From NCBI GenBank assembly GCA_013398955.1, contig VWPU01002947.1, positions 62,001 through 126,000 on the forward strand: 64,000 nucleotides of DNA, in the 5' to 3' direction. The notes beneath the pieces are model-generated. The model saw only the letters and a list, made by a program, of their open reading frames with translations. It was not told where the DNA came from and made no database searches. The position numbers were made by a program, and so were the translations under genes. Numbering within the stretch: position 1 is the stretch's first letter; each line of letters begins with the position of its first letter. Positions 13,601 through 27,615 of the stretch are shown one piece after another. Origin of the DNA: Callaeas wilsoni (Eukaryota; Chordata; Aves; Passeriformes; Callaeidae).

Positions 13601-16070
13601 TTCCTGCGGAGGAACAGAATCCTACTTCAGATGAAGTCACATTTGCACATAAAAAGCAGAGAAATGTGTGGCTTGTCACACAAGTTGATTTTATTTCAAT
13701 CAGCATTTGCATGAACATGCAGTCAGGCTCTATTAAGCACTTGTTTGATTTGCTTAAAAAAATATACGTCTCCAGGACCTGGCCAGCATATTTGAATATT
13801 GGCTTTTTTTCTGAGTCATAAAATCCTAGACATTTTTAGCAAGCAATGAACAAGAATTGCTCTACGCTTTCAATGCAACTATAAATTTGCTCCTTTTTTC
13901 CCCTTTTAGAACTCCTTTGAAGAACTCATTGAATAAATTAACAACTTGGAAAGCTGCCTGCCGTTTTTGTTGGCTTTGGGTTTCAGGGAGTTGCTTGGTA
14001 AACAAAAGTCAATGGATTCAAACAGTAACAAAGTAATTTAAATGATTAATCAAGTGTTAAAACTAGCTTAACCTCTCCTGTTTTACAAACTCTATATCAC
14101 CCTCACTAAACTAATAGAGGAATAAGACACCCATCTGGAAATCTCATCTGAAATATTAGATTGAGAATCAAAAATTCAGCCAAGCAGTGTGGTTTGTAGG
14201 GATATCCTGGCGGATAATAAATTGCATTAATCTTACTTAAATTTTCCATCTAAATCATGCCTTGAGACCATATTGCACTGAGGGGAATGTGCCTAGCTTT
14301 GAATGCATTGTGCTACTGAAAAGGTTATTAAAAGGGGAAAAAACCAGATAATGACTTTTCTTGTTTTTCTTCTGACTACTTTTTCCCGTATTGAGGAACC
14401 TATGTTAAATATTCTGGCACTAATGAAGAAAGTCTGCTTTCTCCTGCCAGTGCTTATGTTTTCTAACAGAAGATAAGAAATTCACATACTCAGAACACTT
14501 GAGGCAATTTTTTTTCCAACCAGAAATTATATGCGTGGATAAAAATAACCCCAGAATTTTCCCAGCATCGTCAGAGCTAAGTATTTTCCTCATCTTGCTC
14601 ATTCAGAAGAATTTCACTTTTCCAGTTACACAAAGTATGAAAACAATATTCGAAAAGCTCCCCCAGGATTTTCATCAACTTGCAAATCTGAGAGAAGTCC
14701 AAAGGTTATGAAGTTCTACCCATCTCTTCTGCTCCTGCCCACTATCTACCACACCAGTGTCATTTGCTAAGTCTTAAATTAAATAAAAGAAGTTACAATG
14801 AAAAGAAGGGTTGTTTAAAACCACAACCCCTTGGAAACTGGTGGCAGCGCTGTCAGCCCTGCCAGTGGATGGGAAGCGGAGCTCCACAGGCAGAAGTATC
14901 ACTCCACTTGGTGGATTTGTCCTCAAAAGAGAAGGAGGGGACCACACTGATGTCCTGCGTGTCCATGGGCACAGCTGGGGCTGCAATGGACGGGAATGAT
15001 CCCAGGGCTCCTGCTCAACTCCAGCAAGGGGTGAGGGATGATGTCAACATGTTATTGAGGAGACTAAATGGGCTGGTGTCCAGGGAAGGCTGCTTCCACG
15101 AGGCTCCAATATTTGCCTGAGGTCCTTACTCGGCTAAATGATGAGTGAATACACACTGAGGAGGAAACTGCTGCCAGCTGGCACCAGAAGAGCTGTAGAT
15201 GTGCTGTAGGTGTCGGACACAGTCAAGGTCGTGTCTCTATCTGGGGAGGCAGGAAGGGAAAGAGAGATGACGGAAGACATAAGTCCACAGATATCAGCAG
15301 GATGGGGCCTGACACGCTGGTTAGAAGAGGCAGCAGTGTGGCTGTTGCCAGAGCTGTCCACAGAAAGATGTGACTCTCACCAAACACATCGGGAACCACA
15401 TAATTCAAGGCCAAGAGGAGGTTTCATTCCAAAGAGTGTTGCACAATACTATGCAGTGTCATTATGATGCACAACTTCGTTCTCTTCCTATGAAAATTTG
15501 ACCTGGAAGCCCTGAAATTTTTCAGCGGCTTGTGTCAGTATTTCAACCCAAATCCCAAGTCTTAGAGCACTGTTGGAATAGGTGTGTGTGTGCTGGGGTG
15601 GTCTGAAATGAGAGAGAGGAGTGGTCCCTCTGATTTTCTCAGGACTGTCCTGGCTGTACGTTCAACGTGCACAGTCGAGCAGGGTCTGAGGTGGATGGAA
15701 ACACCTTTGGTCTCTCCCTACCCATGCCCAAGCTCAACTCCTTCCAGGCACGTGCCTGCAGCCCCGAGCTGACCAGCCATGCAAGAAAGGGCCAGGGTTA
15801 GTTCCTCCTGAAAATGCGACTCCTGCTGTTTGTCCCACCTTGGGATCTGAGGCACTTGCCTGCTTTTGCAAATGCTGTCAACTCTGCAAATGCTGCAGTC
15901 ATCACAGCAAAGAACTGCTGGCTCTTTTTGAAGCCCCACAAGAATCCCAAAATATGTTTTTCCGTCTTTCTGAAGCATCAAAAGCCTAAGTAAGTCAAAT
16001 CTATTTTCCATGCAAATTGGTTTTGCACAACTAGGAAAATACTGAACCAGCAAATTCTTCTTGGGAAACA

Positions 16071-16099
16071 AATTCCCATTAAAATCAATGAGACAAGCT
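16071..16099. repeat. Possible scrap of a palindromic amniote element
   Basis: ATTCCCATTAAAATCAATGAG resembles the central palindrome of old amniote elements, whose usual wording is CCCATTGA(A/C)TCAATGGG. It is short and could be a chance match. Confidence 0.25.
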
Positions 16100-19000
16100 T
16101 CCCACTTGTTTCTATGGTGTTTTGTTATATATTAAACAGCCTTATGAAAAGAAAATATTCCAGTTCCATTTAGAAGTATCACCACTTTAATATGCTGCTG
16201 CTAAATCACAAATCAAGCATAAAAATGAGTCATCTGAGCTCAAAGTTTGTGCATTTCCTTAAACAATTGTTGCAATCAGCTCTGCGTTGACTTTTTAAAC
16301 TCTGGTAAATCAAAATTAAAGTTATGCATCAGAGGTAGTAAATAGTTTCAAGGCACCTAAAGAGCCTTAATTCTTCCCTGAAGTCCAGGTATATGGAAAG
16401 GGAAAAGAGGGAGACATTTTTAAAAAGCAATGAGGCTTTTCATATCAATTCATTCTCATTCAAGGTCATAAACTCTGAAATAGCAGTCTGACTTGATTTC
16501 AGAGAGGATTAATGTTGCCTGTGTGGTTTTGCCCTTCTTTTTTTCCTTCATGCATTTGGATTTGTTGTGAATGTAGTCCTGACTGGGGTTTACAATGCTT
16601 GAGTTAAGGTGTGGCCACATGGGCCTTTTTATCCTTTGAATAAGGATTCATGTTCTCAGTCTTGGCTTTATATTGATGTAAGGTTTTGTTCTTATTCCTG
16701 TCTGGGAATGTATCATAGATATATCCTTGAAAGTTTGGGCTAATTCTGAAGTTTTCAAGTTTTCAAAAAACTTCAGGAGATTCCAACTCAGTATTTGAAT
16801 TTATCTAATTATGAATAATGCTGTAGGTTAGATCCCATAGTCACACCATCTCCAAGCTTGCATCCTGCATTTGGAATTATCTTTTTGTTGATAGGTCCAG
16901 GAAGAGCAACAGGAATGTTTTCCATACCCAAATCTTCTGCATTTTGAGCTTAGGGGTGTAGAACAGATGTGCAGACAAAACCTTTTCCCAGCATGGGGAG
17001 TCCCTGCCCCTTTCCATCCCCTGGGAATGACATATGGATCAGGTAAAACTGGGGTGCATACCAGGAGCTCAGATCTCCCATCTCCCACACCACGGGGCTG
17101 CTCTCGCATCTCGTGGCAAGGATAACAAAGCTCCCATTGATCCCCGAGCCCCAGGATCAGCTTCATCCAGGCCTAAATTGCTCATCTGTTTTTAATGCCA
17201 AAAGCAGTTTGGTTTCTTTATGGACAGTGTGGTTGCAAAGCCATATTTCTTAAGATTAAACTTCTTTCATCTGGACAATGGCAGCAAGAAAAACAACAAA
17301 GAAAAAAAATTATTTTCAAAATAATGAAAAAATCAAGATACCCTTTTTTTTTTAATAGAAGAAAGTAATTACATCCAGGCATCCAGGCTGACTGCAAATG
17401 CCAAGTTTGTGCTTGACGCTGTTTTAACTAGTTGAAATATTATTTCTAAACAAACAGAGTTTAAAATGGAAATTCTGACGGAGCTTTGACTGTATTGCTA
17501 TTACTATCATGTTAAATCATTGCTGTCGTCCTAGTGGTGTCAGTGCATAGCTACAGTTGCTTGCAGGATAATGAAAGCTCAAACCCAAAAAGCTCAGCCT
17601 CTCATAAACTTCAGTGTATTCAACTAGAGAAGAATTACACCCCACCAACATTTTAACGTGAAGTCATACCTGGTTTGTTATAATAAACAAGTTAATAAAT
17701 GTAGCCTCTCACCTAAATCATTTATATACTGTACAGCTATTCGAGGAACTGGCTCATTTTTAGTACCCACACCTTACCTAGGGTGCTCATCACAACAGCA
17801 ATACTTGCTGCAGTGATTTAATTGGGCTGCTGTCCGCACTGAACTTAATTCCTTCTTTTGGTGGAATTTTTTATTGGAACCCTTCAACCTGCATTTTTTT
17901 GGTTGTCAACTTTTTCACAAAAGTATGAGTGGTTCAGTATGGTTTAGATCGTTTATTTGGGTTTTAGCTCATTTGTAAACCATGGAATTAACCCATTGAA
18001 AGCATGATTATGGTAATAAAACTGCACCAGGCAGAGGTGGACTTTTCTAACTGAAAAGATTTTTTCTTTCTCATGTGGACTTGCAGATTTTTATTAAGAA
18101 AATTAAGTTCTCACTGTTCTCATATACTGTCACTGTACAGCATCTATCACAAATACATATGATGGTGTCCTCCAGCTCCTGCACATGGTATTCACACAAG
18201 CAATTGGTAGGAATGATCTCTGGTTTCTCCTGAGAGATCATTAAACTGGACCTACTCTTTGAGAAGGACTCCATGCAAAAGGACAAAAAAGCAAAGTTTC
18301 ATCTCTAAAGCATTCCCAGTGATGCCTGTTGGCAGCTCAGAGCCCCACTGCCCTGGGCAAGGAAATTGGGATGCACCTCTGGCATACAAACCTACCACTC
18401 CTACAGAGACCATGATGCTACACCGCCTTCAGCATCCTCTTCTGGCACCTCTACTGTGACATAAACTTTTTTCTGCACATGCATGAAAAACAAGTTAATG
18501 TTATATACCCAAAGTTCTGCACAGGCTGCAAATTTTTAAACTATCTGTAGGTTTTGGCATTTCTTTACCTTTAACAGCCAAATCACACTGTCTACCCAGG
18601 TCCTTCCTGGTTCATTTTAAAATCCATCAAGTTCCTACTGGCATGGCTGCTCTGGGAAAAGCCAAAAGAGAAGAAACACACTAGCCTCAAAGTGAAAACC
18701 TTCTGTAATCCATTCTGCTCTGAGTGCTGCTGCAAGCATGTGCAGCTACCCATCCTGCTCTGCACAGTGGAATTTCTGGTGCAAACTCATCATTTGAAGT
18801 GGAATGCAGACAGGGAGTTATTTATGGGAAGTTGTGCCTGAAGAATATGTACATATACATACACTGAAGGACACATACCCCATAGTCAGATATCTGTCCA
18901 ACAAATCTGTCCAAAACCGTGCAACAGGCTTCTTGCAAAGCCAGTCTTTTTGTCTTGGAGGAATAACAGCTTGAAAGATATTTGGAGGTAGCTTGAAAGT

Positions 19001-20043
19001 GCACTTTGCCATCTGATCACTGAAGGAAGTGACTGTGGTGTCCAGGTGTTCCAGCTGGACCATTTGTCTTGCTCTGTGCATTGCTACTTCCTTCCTGAGA
19101 TAATAACGAAATCACATCAGATTTCTGTGATGACCACTAGGAGGAATTCATCTTCTCATTCTCTTTTCAGTCACTTATTACTTTTTGCCAGATCTGTCCC
19201 AGTGTATTTACCATGCTTCATCCCTCCTCTGGCGCAAAATAAACGTGCTGTGGGAGAGCGAGAGAAAGAGTCGTGTGCCTGGACCCCACTGCAGAAGAAG
19301 TACAAGTCAAGACAGAGCACAAATGGACAACACAACTTGGTGCCTTCATTTCTGAAGACAGACTGGCAGACAGGCTTGGAAAAGACAAGTAAAAAAAGCT
19401 AGAGAAACTAAAACTATCCCCAGTCCTACATTATCCAGCATTCTAGTACTCTGCCCTTGGAAATCAGCACTCATGGCCATGCAGTACCAGACACAGCTCT
19501 GCAGGCAGCAGCCCCTGAGGGCTCCAAATTTAGCATATCCCTTTTCCAGGAGCACCCACACTTCCAGGAGGCTTCCCTACACCGGGCTGCAGTTCAGGGA
19601 AGCACTGGACTAGCTGGGCTGCCTGAAGTAGCACAACCGTGACAGCAGGCAGAGAGTGCTGGCCCTCACCTCTGTTTTTCCATGAAACACCAAGCACAGT
19701 CACTCAAGGTATAAATCTCCTGGGTTTGGACAGGGTACAAGCTCCAGGATAGGCTGGGCTCCTAGATCCCTTGCACACCATAACCTAGTTTTAGCAAGCT
19801 ATCTGTTGGTCTGTGGATTGGCTTGTCTAAAATCCCCAAACGTTCTGTCTTGCTGGGGTTGACACCTTAGAATAGTGCTTGCTGGCACCTGAAGTTTTCT
19901 CAGAAGTTACTTCTTCATAGTTTTTTCCCCTAGCTGAATGTTTTCTTGCTTCATGAGTTCAGTTTTTCAGCATTCATTCTTCTAATGTTGTTAGAGAAAA
20001 AGTTAGTGCTCTGCACAAGGCAGAGATAGAAAACAAAACAAAC

Positions 20044-20058
20044 AAAAAAAAAAAAAAA
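20044..20058. repeat. Poly-A run
   Basis: This is an uninterrupted A run of about 15 bases within A-rich DNA. No gene-like sequence or CR1 body precedes it, so it is treated as a simple repeat rather than the tail of a retrocopy. Confidence 0.8.
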
Positions 20059-20617
20059 GAAAGGAATAGCTCAATTTCAGATTCTTTTACTGAAATAAAC
20101 CAAAAGATGGGTTTCCCTTTATGTCCAAAAAAAAGAGTTTGAGTTCTCATTGGCATGGTGCTATTTATGAATTCTCCAATTTTTACTGTTTGCTGGAGCC
20201 TAAGGATGGAGTGCGGAGACGTGCCAAACGGAGTGAAAACACGCTGTTCTGAGCAATACAGCAATTAGGGCTAGGTGGGCTACAGCTCAAATTCAGCTGA
20301 AGTGTTGCTGTGTTGCAAAGAGGTTGTCCCTTGTCCCACAGCAATGAAATCCTGAACCAAATTATTCTTCTCTGAACTTCCCACTTTTTGAGTAACCCAG
20401 ATTCAGTTTTAATCCTGGCTGTGATGTTACTGGGCTGAACTAAAACCTGGAGTTGAAACACTTCTGAACTCAGTCTAAGCACAAATCTGGACCTAGATTT
20501 ACAGTTAGGACATGTCTGTGGCCCACATCATCTGAATACACTGTAATTAATAATAGCTGGGAGAGGGGGGATTTCCCCCTAGGTCCTACAGGACTTTATA
20601 ACAAGGGACATTCCTGT

Positions 20618-20676
20618 TCCTCCTATTCTGCAAATGAGGAAACTGAGGCATAAGATGACTTATTTCAAGCCACTTG
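20618..20676 (-). repeat. MIR/CORE-SINE-like relic
   Basis: The bases read GCAAATGAGGAAACTGAGGC followed by a degraded match to the next part of the same SINE. This is the reverse complement of the highly recognisable CTCAGTTTCCTCAT part of MIR elements. Bird genomes keep a small number of such ancient tRNA-derived SINE relics. Only the core is recognisable. The ends are uncertain because of divergence. Confidence 0.6.
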
Positions 20677-21774
20677 TAGTCTGTAGCTCAACAGTCATTT
20701 TGGTAGGTCACACTCTGCCCACATGGGGAGTCCTACGCAGTCAACAAATTTTTGTATTAGTACTACAATGGCAGCCCAATTTACAGACTCTTCTGTTGCT
20801 GGGGTCAAAAATTAAGTCACTTTTCAGTGTGGGGGCAGACCTGCCACCTGTAATTAAAAGCTTTCCTTTGAAATACGTGTCAGACTTTACACATGGTGAG
20901 AAGTGCGTCTCACAATATGAGCTTTCAGGCTGTTGCACTGAACAACATCCATGCGGCTAACCATGTCTCTGCTGGGTCCCAACAGCGTCTGTTCCCTTGC
21001 CAACACTTTACTGGCATTCCACGGAAATCGGCGTAGCGCACGGCTCTGCCAGGTAGGGCCAGCAGCAGTTAAGAGGTTAATAGACTCAATCCAACTTCAA
21101 ACAACACGCAAACCTCAGAGGCGAGCCCAACAGACAGCTGTCAAATGAGGAAAACAGATAGATTTTGTGATGATTTGACTAATTACAGGAGAGGTTGTCT
21201 TGTGCAGATGGTGCTCTTCCCACCCTTCCCACCCTTTCTCCAAGACGTCTGCTGGCTGGAAGCGAGTCATTGATCACAGCTTGTGTGAGAGTCTTAAAAC
21301 CCTTGATGCAGGGAAGCAATCAAAGGTAACTACATCCCTAAGTCATCTAGGCCCTGTTGAAACCCCTTGCATCAGCTCCCTGGTCTGATGCAGGTAGGAA
21401 AAAGCTACCTTCAAAATTTCAGCTCCTGCTGGGAAAGTATAATACCATCCTGGCTGCCCCCCCAGCAGCTTGCTCTGCCTTCGGCAGGGGCTTTTCCTGC
21501 AGCGAACGCCTCACCCTCCACTTTCCAGGTGGATTAAGCTGTGTGCAAATAGTCTCACAGAAGGCTTTTTTTGTGAGATTTCCAGAGGGCCTCATCTCCA
21601 GCCAATTCAGAAATACTGCTAGCACAGCCACCTTGTGGCATTGGAGTATCTGCACTTTCAGTCCCAGGAGACAGCAAGAAGCGCAGAGTCAAGCCAGAAT
21701 GTAAAATAAATACATAAAAGTTAAGCAAATATTTTTGAACCTCTCAAACAGGTTTGGGTTTTGTTTGATTCGAA

Positions 21775-21842
21775 GTAATAATAATACTTAGCACTTACAG
21801 TGTACTTTATAGTTTGAAAGCACTGTACAGACTTTAACTATT
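21775..21842 (-). repeat. MIR/CORE-SINE-like relic (3' part)
   Basis: The segment runs from an AATAATAATACTTAGCACTT block to AAAGCACTGTACAGACTTTAAC. These are the two anchor motifs of the 3' half of amniote MIR-like elements in reverse orientation. It is a separate insertion from the relic 1.1 kb to the left, as the two have different parts preserved. It is heavily diverged and non-coding. Confidence 0.55.
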
Positions 21843-22640
21843 TAGGTTTTGGGCAATGGTCTGGACCAGCTCGTTTGATCTGAATTGGTTCTCTCATGCC
21901 TGGAAAGTATATTTGAGAAGTCAGAAAAGAGAAGCAGGAATATCCTTTGTGTCTTTTGGGTTCTTCTTTCAATTTTTGCCACTGAGCCTATTTGTAGGAA
22001 ATCATTCCATTTCTTTTTACCTTAGTTTACCCAAAGACAACGTGTTTCCCAGCCTTATTTGCAGAGGTGAGATTTAATTTCAATGTTGCATCTAAGGTCC
22101 TTTGACAGTTACTACGCAGATGCAGATGTTTCTCATTCTTCCTCACTTCCCTGGTGAAAATTAAAGCCTAAATTGTGAATGAAATATATACTGGCAGCTA
22201 AACAGTTCAAACCATCCACAGTTACCTATATTGTTCTAGTAGTAATCTCATCCACTGCCCGAGGCACAAGGGTTTTGAAAAGGTTACAGTAAAATATGTA
22301 AATAGATGAACCATATGCATGAAGAAAATTCTCTCGGGTCCCAGTGTATGTCTATTGTGGCTTGAGCTCTCCTTCCAAGTCTTGTTTTTCCAAGAGTCAG
22401 CTTTAAAGCTCGCATAGCTACTGGACCAGTTTATGATCTAAAGACATATTTACAAGTTCAAACCACTTCAGGAGCTAATTATATTCTGGACACGCTACAA
22501 TATTTGGATGCCAAAACGTCCGTATTCTTTGAAATGAATGTTTAGTAGCTTTCTCAAGAAGACCTCATTTCACAAACTCCAGTTACAACAAATGAACACA
22601 TGTTCCTCTTTTTGTTTCCTCTTTTTTTGCTGAATTTGAG

Positions 22641-22656
22641 AAAAAAAAAAAAAAAA
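22641..22656. repeat. Poly-A run
   Basis: This is an A run of about 16 bases following TGAATTTGAG. No retrocopy body is recognisable upstream and no matching duplication was found at the flanks, so it is listed as a simple repeat only. Confidence 0.8.
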
Positions 22657-25600
22657 GAGTAATCATACCACAATGGAGAACACTTCATTTTCTCATTAAA
22701 AAGTACATTTCAGCAGCTTTTCATCACACTGACCCTGCCACCCTCAGCTTTCTGTAAAAGGAACTGCTATGAAGGACACAAACTTCTAGCAGCTAGAGCA
22801 GCATGGAGAAGGGACACAAATGGTCATGGAAAAGCAAGTGGAGCCTTTCTGCAAAGAATCTATTGGGTGCTAAAGAAGGCTCAGTTTAAGGGGTGCCGCA
22901 GTCATTAACCAAGGTTTCTTTTTCCTCAGGCAGGTTGTTTATTGCCTCACCTTGACAATTCTCATGGAGCCAGAAATTGGAGAGGCTGAGTGGAGGTGAG
23001 CAGGGTTGCTGTCCCTGGATCAGGTCTTTGCCCCGTGCACTATACAGGGCTAAGCCAGCCACCGCTGCCTTGATACCCAGTATTGTTCCAGCAGTTGGCC
23101 AGCTGGGCAGCATGAAGATCTCTGTGGATGTGGAGGTTGCTGGATGCTTTGCTGGACGTTCTCAGGCCACAGCAGAACCAACCCAAAGCCATCAGAGAAA
23201 GGAACTGAGGACCAGAGAAAATTCTTCACTGTCTTCAGCATGCCCTAGGTCATGTTCAAAGTGTGAGTCTGCAAGACAGGACAGCAGAAAAAGTGGGAGC
23301 TTTGGGAAGAGACCATACAGCTGGTCATGCTGCCAGGACAGAACGCTAAAGCCAGCCCTGGCATGGGAGAGTGCATCCTGTGTCTGCATGGTGCAGGCAG
23401 CAGCTGGTGAAAAGGCAGGAAGCTGCTGGTAGGGGAAAGCTGGAGGCCGAGCTGCTTTGTGTTCCCAGGACCTGGCGCAGCGAGCCTCAGCAATGAGAGG
23501 CTGCAAGCAGTGGGTGATATGCCACCCCCATGTGCACATGTCAGAGCCACATCTTAGTGCAACCTACTTGCCATATCTAGAATCGAGTTTTTCAAGTTTT
23601 CCTTCTCACAACTGATCATTTACCATTCCTATGATTTTTCTTGCTGCTTATTCTCCATAGACATTGCCACCTCTTTGATCTTTACATAAATACATGCAGC
23701 TCTTGAGCACACTGTTTACATAGATTAAAAGGTATCCTAAACCTTACATGTACACACTGATAACCCCAAATCTGATTTGTGATTGAGTACCTGAAAATGG
23801 CTTTTACTCTCTGGAATTTTAAGGTTTACAACAACAAGCCAGATGTCTTAGACAGCACAGGCTTTCCCCTTTGAAAATAGCAAACACCAGCTTCCACAGT
23901 AAGGTCGGATCTCCAGCAGCGGTGCCTCTGAATACCAGAATGGCATTTGAGCCTGTGAATTTCACTGTGATCCACAGAGCCAGTTTTATCTTCTATGAGA
24001 AGGATCAGTTTATGCATCATCCTGACAGTGCAAGTATCTCGAGAGAGGTATGTTGTGATCTTAAACTCGTCTCTCAATCAGAGAAACCAGACCTTAAAAC
24101 ATAATGTGATAGGGAGCGTGGAGTAACTTCAATGCTATTAAGTCACAGCTGAATTTGTACAATTTCTGTATATGTTCAAAACATGATGAACAGTATTGCT
24201 CACAGCTCTTTTCTTTACAAAAGGAAGGCATGAGAAATGTTAGTGCTAAATGAAAATTATGAAACTAGAGAATTAACAAATTCCTTAAGGCCAGTAACTT
24301 TCACAGCTTCTTGAATTCCTTGATTCATTGTACATTCAAAAATACCATCACTGACTCTCAGCACTTTAATTATAATTTAAAATTTGTATTTTGGGCAGTA
24401 TTCTTGCCAGTAGACCTACATATCAATATAGACTACAGTAAAATGGCGGAACATCTTGTGTGTCTACACCAACACCAATACCAAAACCATTCCAATTTAT
24501 TAACCTCACAAACTTTCATAGATCCATTAATTATAAACTGCAGTTATTAGAGACTATTTTTCTTGTCTACGCTTACCACAAGTCTTCCTTGAATTAAATC
24601 CTGCAGATTTAGGCAGATGATTCATAAAGAAAAGTGCTGTAAGATCCAGTCAGAAAGGTTTTTCTGTAGTACCTGTACTGGGATTTGCACCTTTAGAGAA
24701 CAACTACCTGGCAGTGCCCATGCTGATCCAGAGTTACAGGAGTCTTTGAAGTGCAGGGCATGGAGACTTTTAGGTGAAGAGGGAACTGTTACCTTATTGA
24801 TGAGGTTAATATGATACAACCACATCTGTACTGAACACTGTGTTGCTTAGCTCATCTCATCTAAGGCAGCATCAGTTTCAGGTAGCCTGTGGTTGTTTTT
24901 AAAAAGCCACAAAAGCTGAAAAGAGGCTTCCTTCTGTGCGTTTGTTTCTGCGAACCTCTAGACAGGTAGAGAAATCATGGCAGTGCAGGCACAAGAAATA
25001 CGTTATCTGCTACACAATTATTTTTAGGGGAAAAAACACCACAAAGCACTGGTTTAAATGATGCAGAGCACATATATTGATGGAGTGTAGCGGGTGGAAT
25101 AAGTTCACGTGGAATTGCATGAAATCCTGAAGCAGACATATGCATTGAGTAAAGACAGGCTGTTTATGGCTAGAATCAGCGCATGAAGTTACCGTACAAT
25201 AAGTCACAAATGCCTGGAAATTTACCTCACCAGAACAGATATTGTGATAACATTTAACAGATTTTTTTTTTCCGCCTGGCCCTTGGCACTTTAGTCCTTT
25301 TCAAGTGTCTGACCACCTCCATGTGCTTCGGAAACCCCTCTGCCAATCCCAACAAGGCTTGAGAAGATCACAGGAGTTTTCACATACTTGGCTGCCTCAA
25401 CTTATTAAACAGTCTCCTTATAGGATGTTTTTATTTTGCAGCCTGTATCCCAAAACTCTGATGTTCTTGGACAAGGAAATGTGATTGCGGGTGGGCTCAG
25501 GACTTTCTACTCTCTCTGCTTTCCTACCTGGTCTAAGGAAAGTTCTTTAGACTGGAAAGAGGCTTCTCCCAAATTTTTCTGGGAGGTCATTTCACAGCCC

Positions 25601-26356
25601 TAACTCACACTGATTGGCTCTTAACCATACATATGGCCAGTCCTTCAGCTGATAAAAAAGGGTAGAGTGCCAGAGGTTTGTCCCTTCACACTGTATAGGA
25701 CAACTCACGTCGCCAAGGGCTGCAAAATCAAGATATACATTTTACAGCTGTAATGTATACATCACCCACTAAACTCTTCAAGTGAGACCTGTAGGCCTTT
25801 AAAAGCACACTTTTTAGTGAAAACATCTACATGGATCCAATGATGACTATGAAAAAAAGAATTCCCTCTGTCCCACAAAAACTCACACCTTCCTCACTCC
25901 ACTTTATTTTTAAGGGAAGCCAAGACAGCGAGAGAGGCTTTGTAATGTGTTGGAGGTCAGAAAAGCCAGACACTCATTCCTGGTAATGCCTTGCCTGCAA
26001 AGATGCATAGAAAATCCATGTAGCCCTGCTGATCTTGAAGGCTGGTTTAGAAAGTCAGGGTAGGGTACATTTGCCCTGAGTTCAGTCTTCTTGACCTGGT
26101 AATATCAGCCTAAGGGGGGAAAGGCTCTTCCGGAACATGACTTAAATATTTCCAAGACAGATTATTAAGTTTTCCAAATGAATCATGTCTTCATAGAGCC
26201 TATATCTCTCCAGGAAGAGGTTAGAAGGATGTAGAAAGCTAATCTGTAAGCACCTGCACTGGAGACATTAAGGAAAGCGAATTTCACCAGAAGAGACTTT
26301 CCTAAAGATACCCAAGGCCTCTACTTTAAAATAATTATATTGCAAAAGTTCTGTAC

Positions 26357-26613
26357 AAAAGACGTGGAGCTTCTGAAGCAGGTTCAGTGTAGGATGACAG
26401 AGATGAATAAGGGACTGCAGCATCACTCTTATGAGGAAAGGCTGAGGGAGCAGGGCCTGTTCAGCCTCAAGAAGAGATGACTGAGAGGGGACATCATCAA
26501 TGTCTGTAAGTATCCAAAGGGGTGATGTCAAGAATGGATGCAGGCTCTGGTTGACCATGCCAAGCAATAGGACAAGAGGAAATGAGCAGAAACTGATGCA
26601 TAGGAAGTTCCAG
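26357..26613 (+). mobile_element. CR1 LINE fragment (internal part, truncated at both ends)
   Basis: Several CR1 landmarks appear in the right order on the plus strand: GACGTGGAGCTTCTG, TCTTATGAGGAAAGGCTGAG, TGTTCAGCCTCAAGAAGAG, AGTATCCAAAGGGGTG, AATAGGACAAGAGGAAATG and ATAGGAAGTTCC. They span the late ORF2 and 3'UTR-proximal region of avian CR1. The copy stops before the usual 3' tail and lacks the terminal ATTCTATG repeats, so it is truncated at both ends and old. Open frames on either strand here are LINE shadows, not genes. Confidence 0.85.
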
Positions 26614-27615
26614 CCATGTGCCAAGTCTGAAGAGCCTGTCATCCTAGGAGTCATAGGTAGATTTCTCCTTAGTAATAGCTGTAAATTGAGACGGAAGAGT
26701 CAGGTGGGCCTTTACAGAAAACCTTCAAGGCTGGTGAGCACCCCTGTGCAACTTGATCTTGTTTTGCCACTGTTTGTCCACCAGACAGGAGAATTGTTAT
26801 TGAGCAGGAGATCCTGAAGGTACTGTGCACATCAGAGAGACAGTGCTGCCAATTCTTCTCACTCATCTATATCGATCCTATTGGACAGCAGTGGGATATA
26901 TTCATCCAGAGAATGCCTGACTGTCAGCAGAAAGGACAACTCTTCTTTCCACCATTTGTCTTCCTGCAAACATTAAGGACCTGGTCTCTAACTCTTTCTG
27001 TCATGAAGAACTTGCCCCTTTAATGTGGATCCAAAGTCACTGCGACTGAACATATGCTTCCCAGATGGACCTAATTAAGACTATGTGGCGGCATTTGGGG
27101 GTGAATAAATAGAGAAAGAGGAAACTTGCTTAGTGGGAGGTCTATGGAAAGAGCTGCAGAGAACTGAGAATTGGGAGACCACTAGAGTGACCACCTGATG
27201 TCTCTCACTGAGAGCCACAAAGAGTGGAGAGATTGTGGACTGAGTCCTTCATGTTATGGAGTCAAGCTTTGGGGCCAAAGGACATGGAGAGCAACAGAAA
27301 CAGAGCAAAAAATAAATCCCACGGTGTGTCTGGAGAGAAGCAGCTCTGAGTCATTGCAACTGAGACATTTCTGCAGTGAAGGACAAGGAGGCAGCTAAAG
27401 AGGCTGTCCATGAGAGCAGACTATGAGCTACGGAAATTGCAGAAGAACACAATATTTGCCATGTTTGTAATGCCTCTGTTTGCAATGGACCTGATTCATT
27501 TTCAACCATTTGTATGGCTGATTAATGCTACTTCTGTTTTACCTCCTCAGAGAGCCGTGTCTTCATAAAGGGTAATATCGTAAAATTCTCAAAGAACTTA
27601 CCAGACTTTCCTTAC

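Larger units (their letters stand above)
10576..20617. other. Non-coding stretch with old repeat scraps, no gene supported
   Basis: No frame here looks like a known protein. An A/C-rich simple tract lies at 12511-12560. Fragments of old palindromic amniote elements are at 13575-13600 and 16071-16099. A possible further scrap at 15105-15145 resembles the CCTTACTC end of such elements. The block 16180-16400 is AT-rich with TGAGTCA near 16226 and looks like enhancer-type sequence, although conservation cannot be judged here. Overlapping short frames at 14.8-15.4 kb lie in GC-richer DNA and are not convincing. Confidence 0.55.
20677..26356. other. Non-coding stretch, no gene supported
   Basis: Apart from a MIR-like relic at 21775-21842 and a poly-A run at 22641-22656, this is unique DNA with no recognisable gene. 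A GC-richer part at 22.88-23.55 kb keeps several frames open on both strands at once (up to about 150 codons). None looks like a known family, and the strands contradict each other. Below 25.3 kb the sequence is AT-rich with dense stops. Confidence 0.55.

Noticed and set aside
26268..26654. 128-codon minus-strand open frame
   Set aside because: It is the antisense of the CR1 fragment at 26357-26613.
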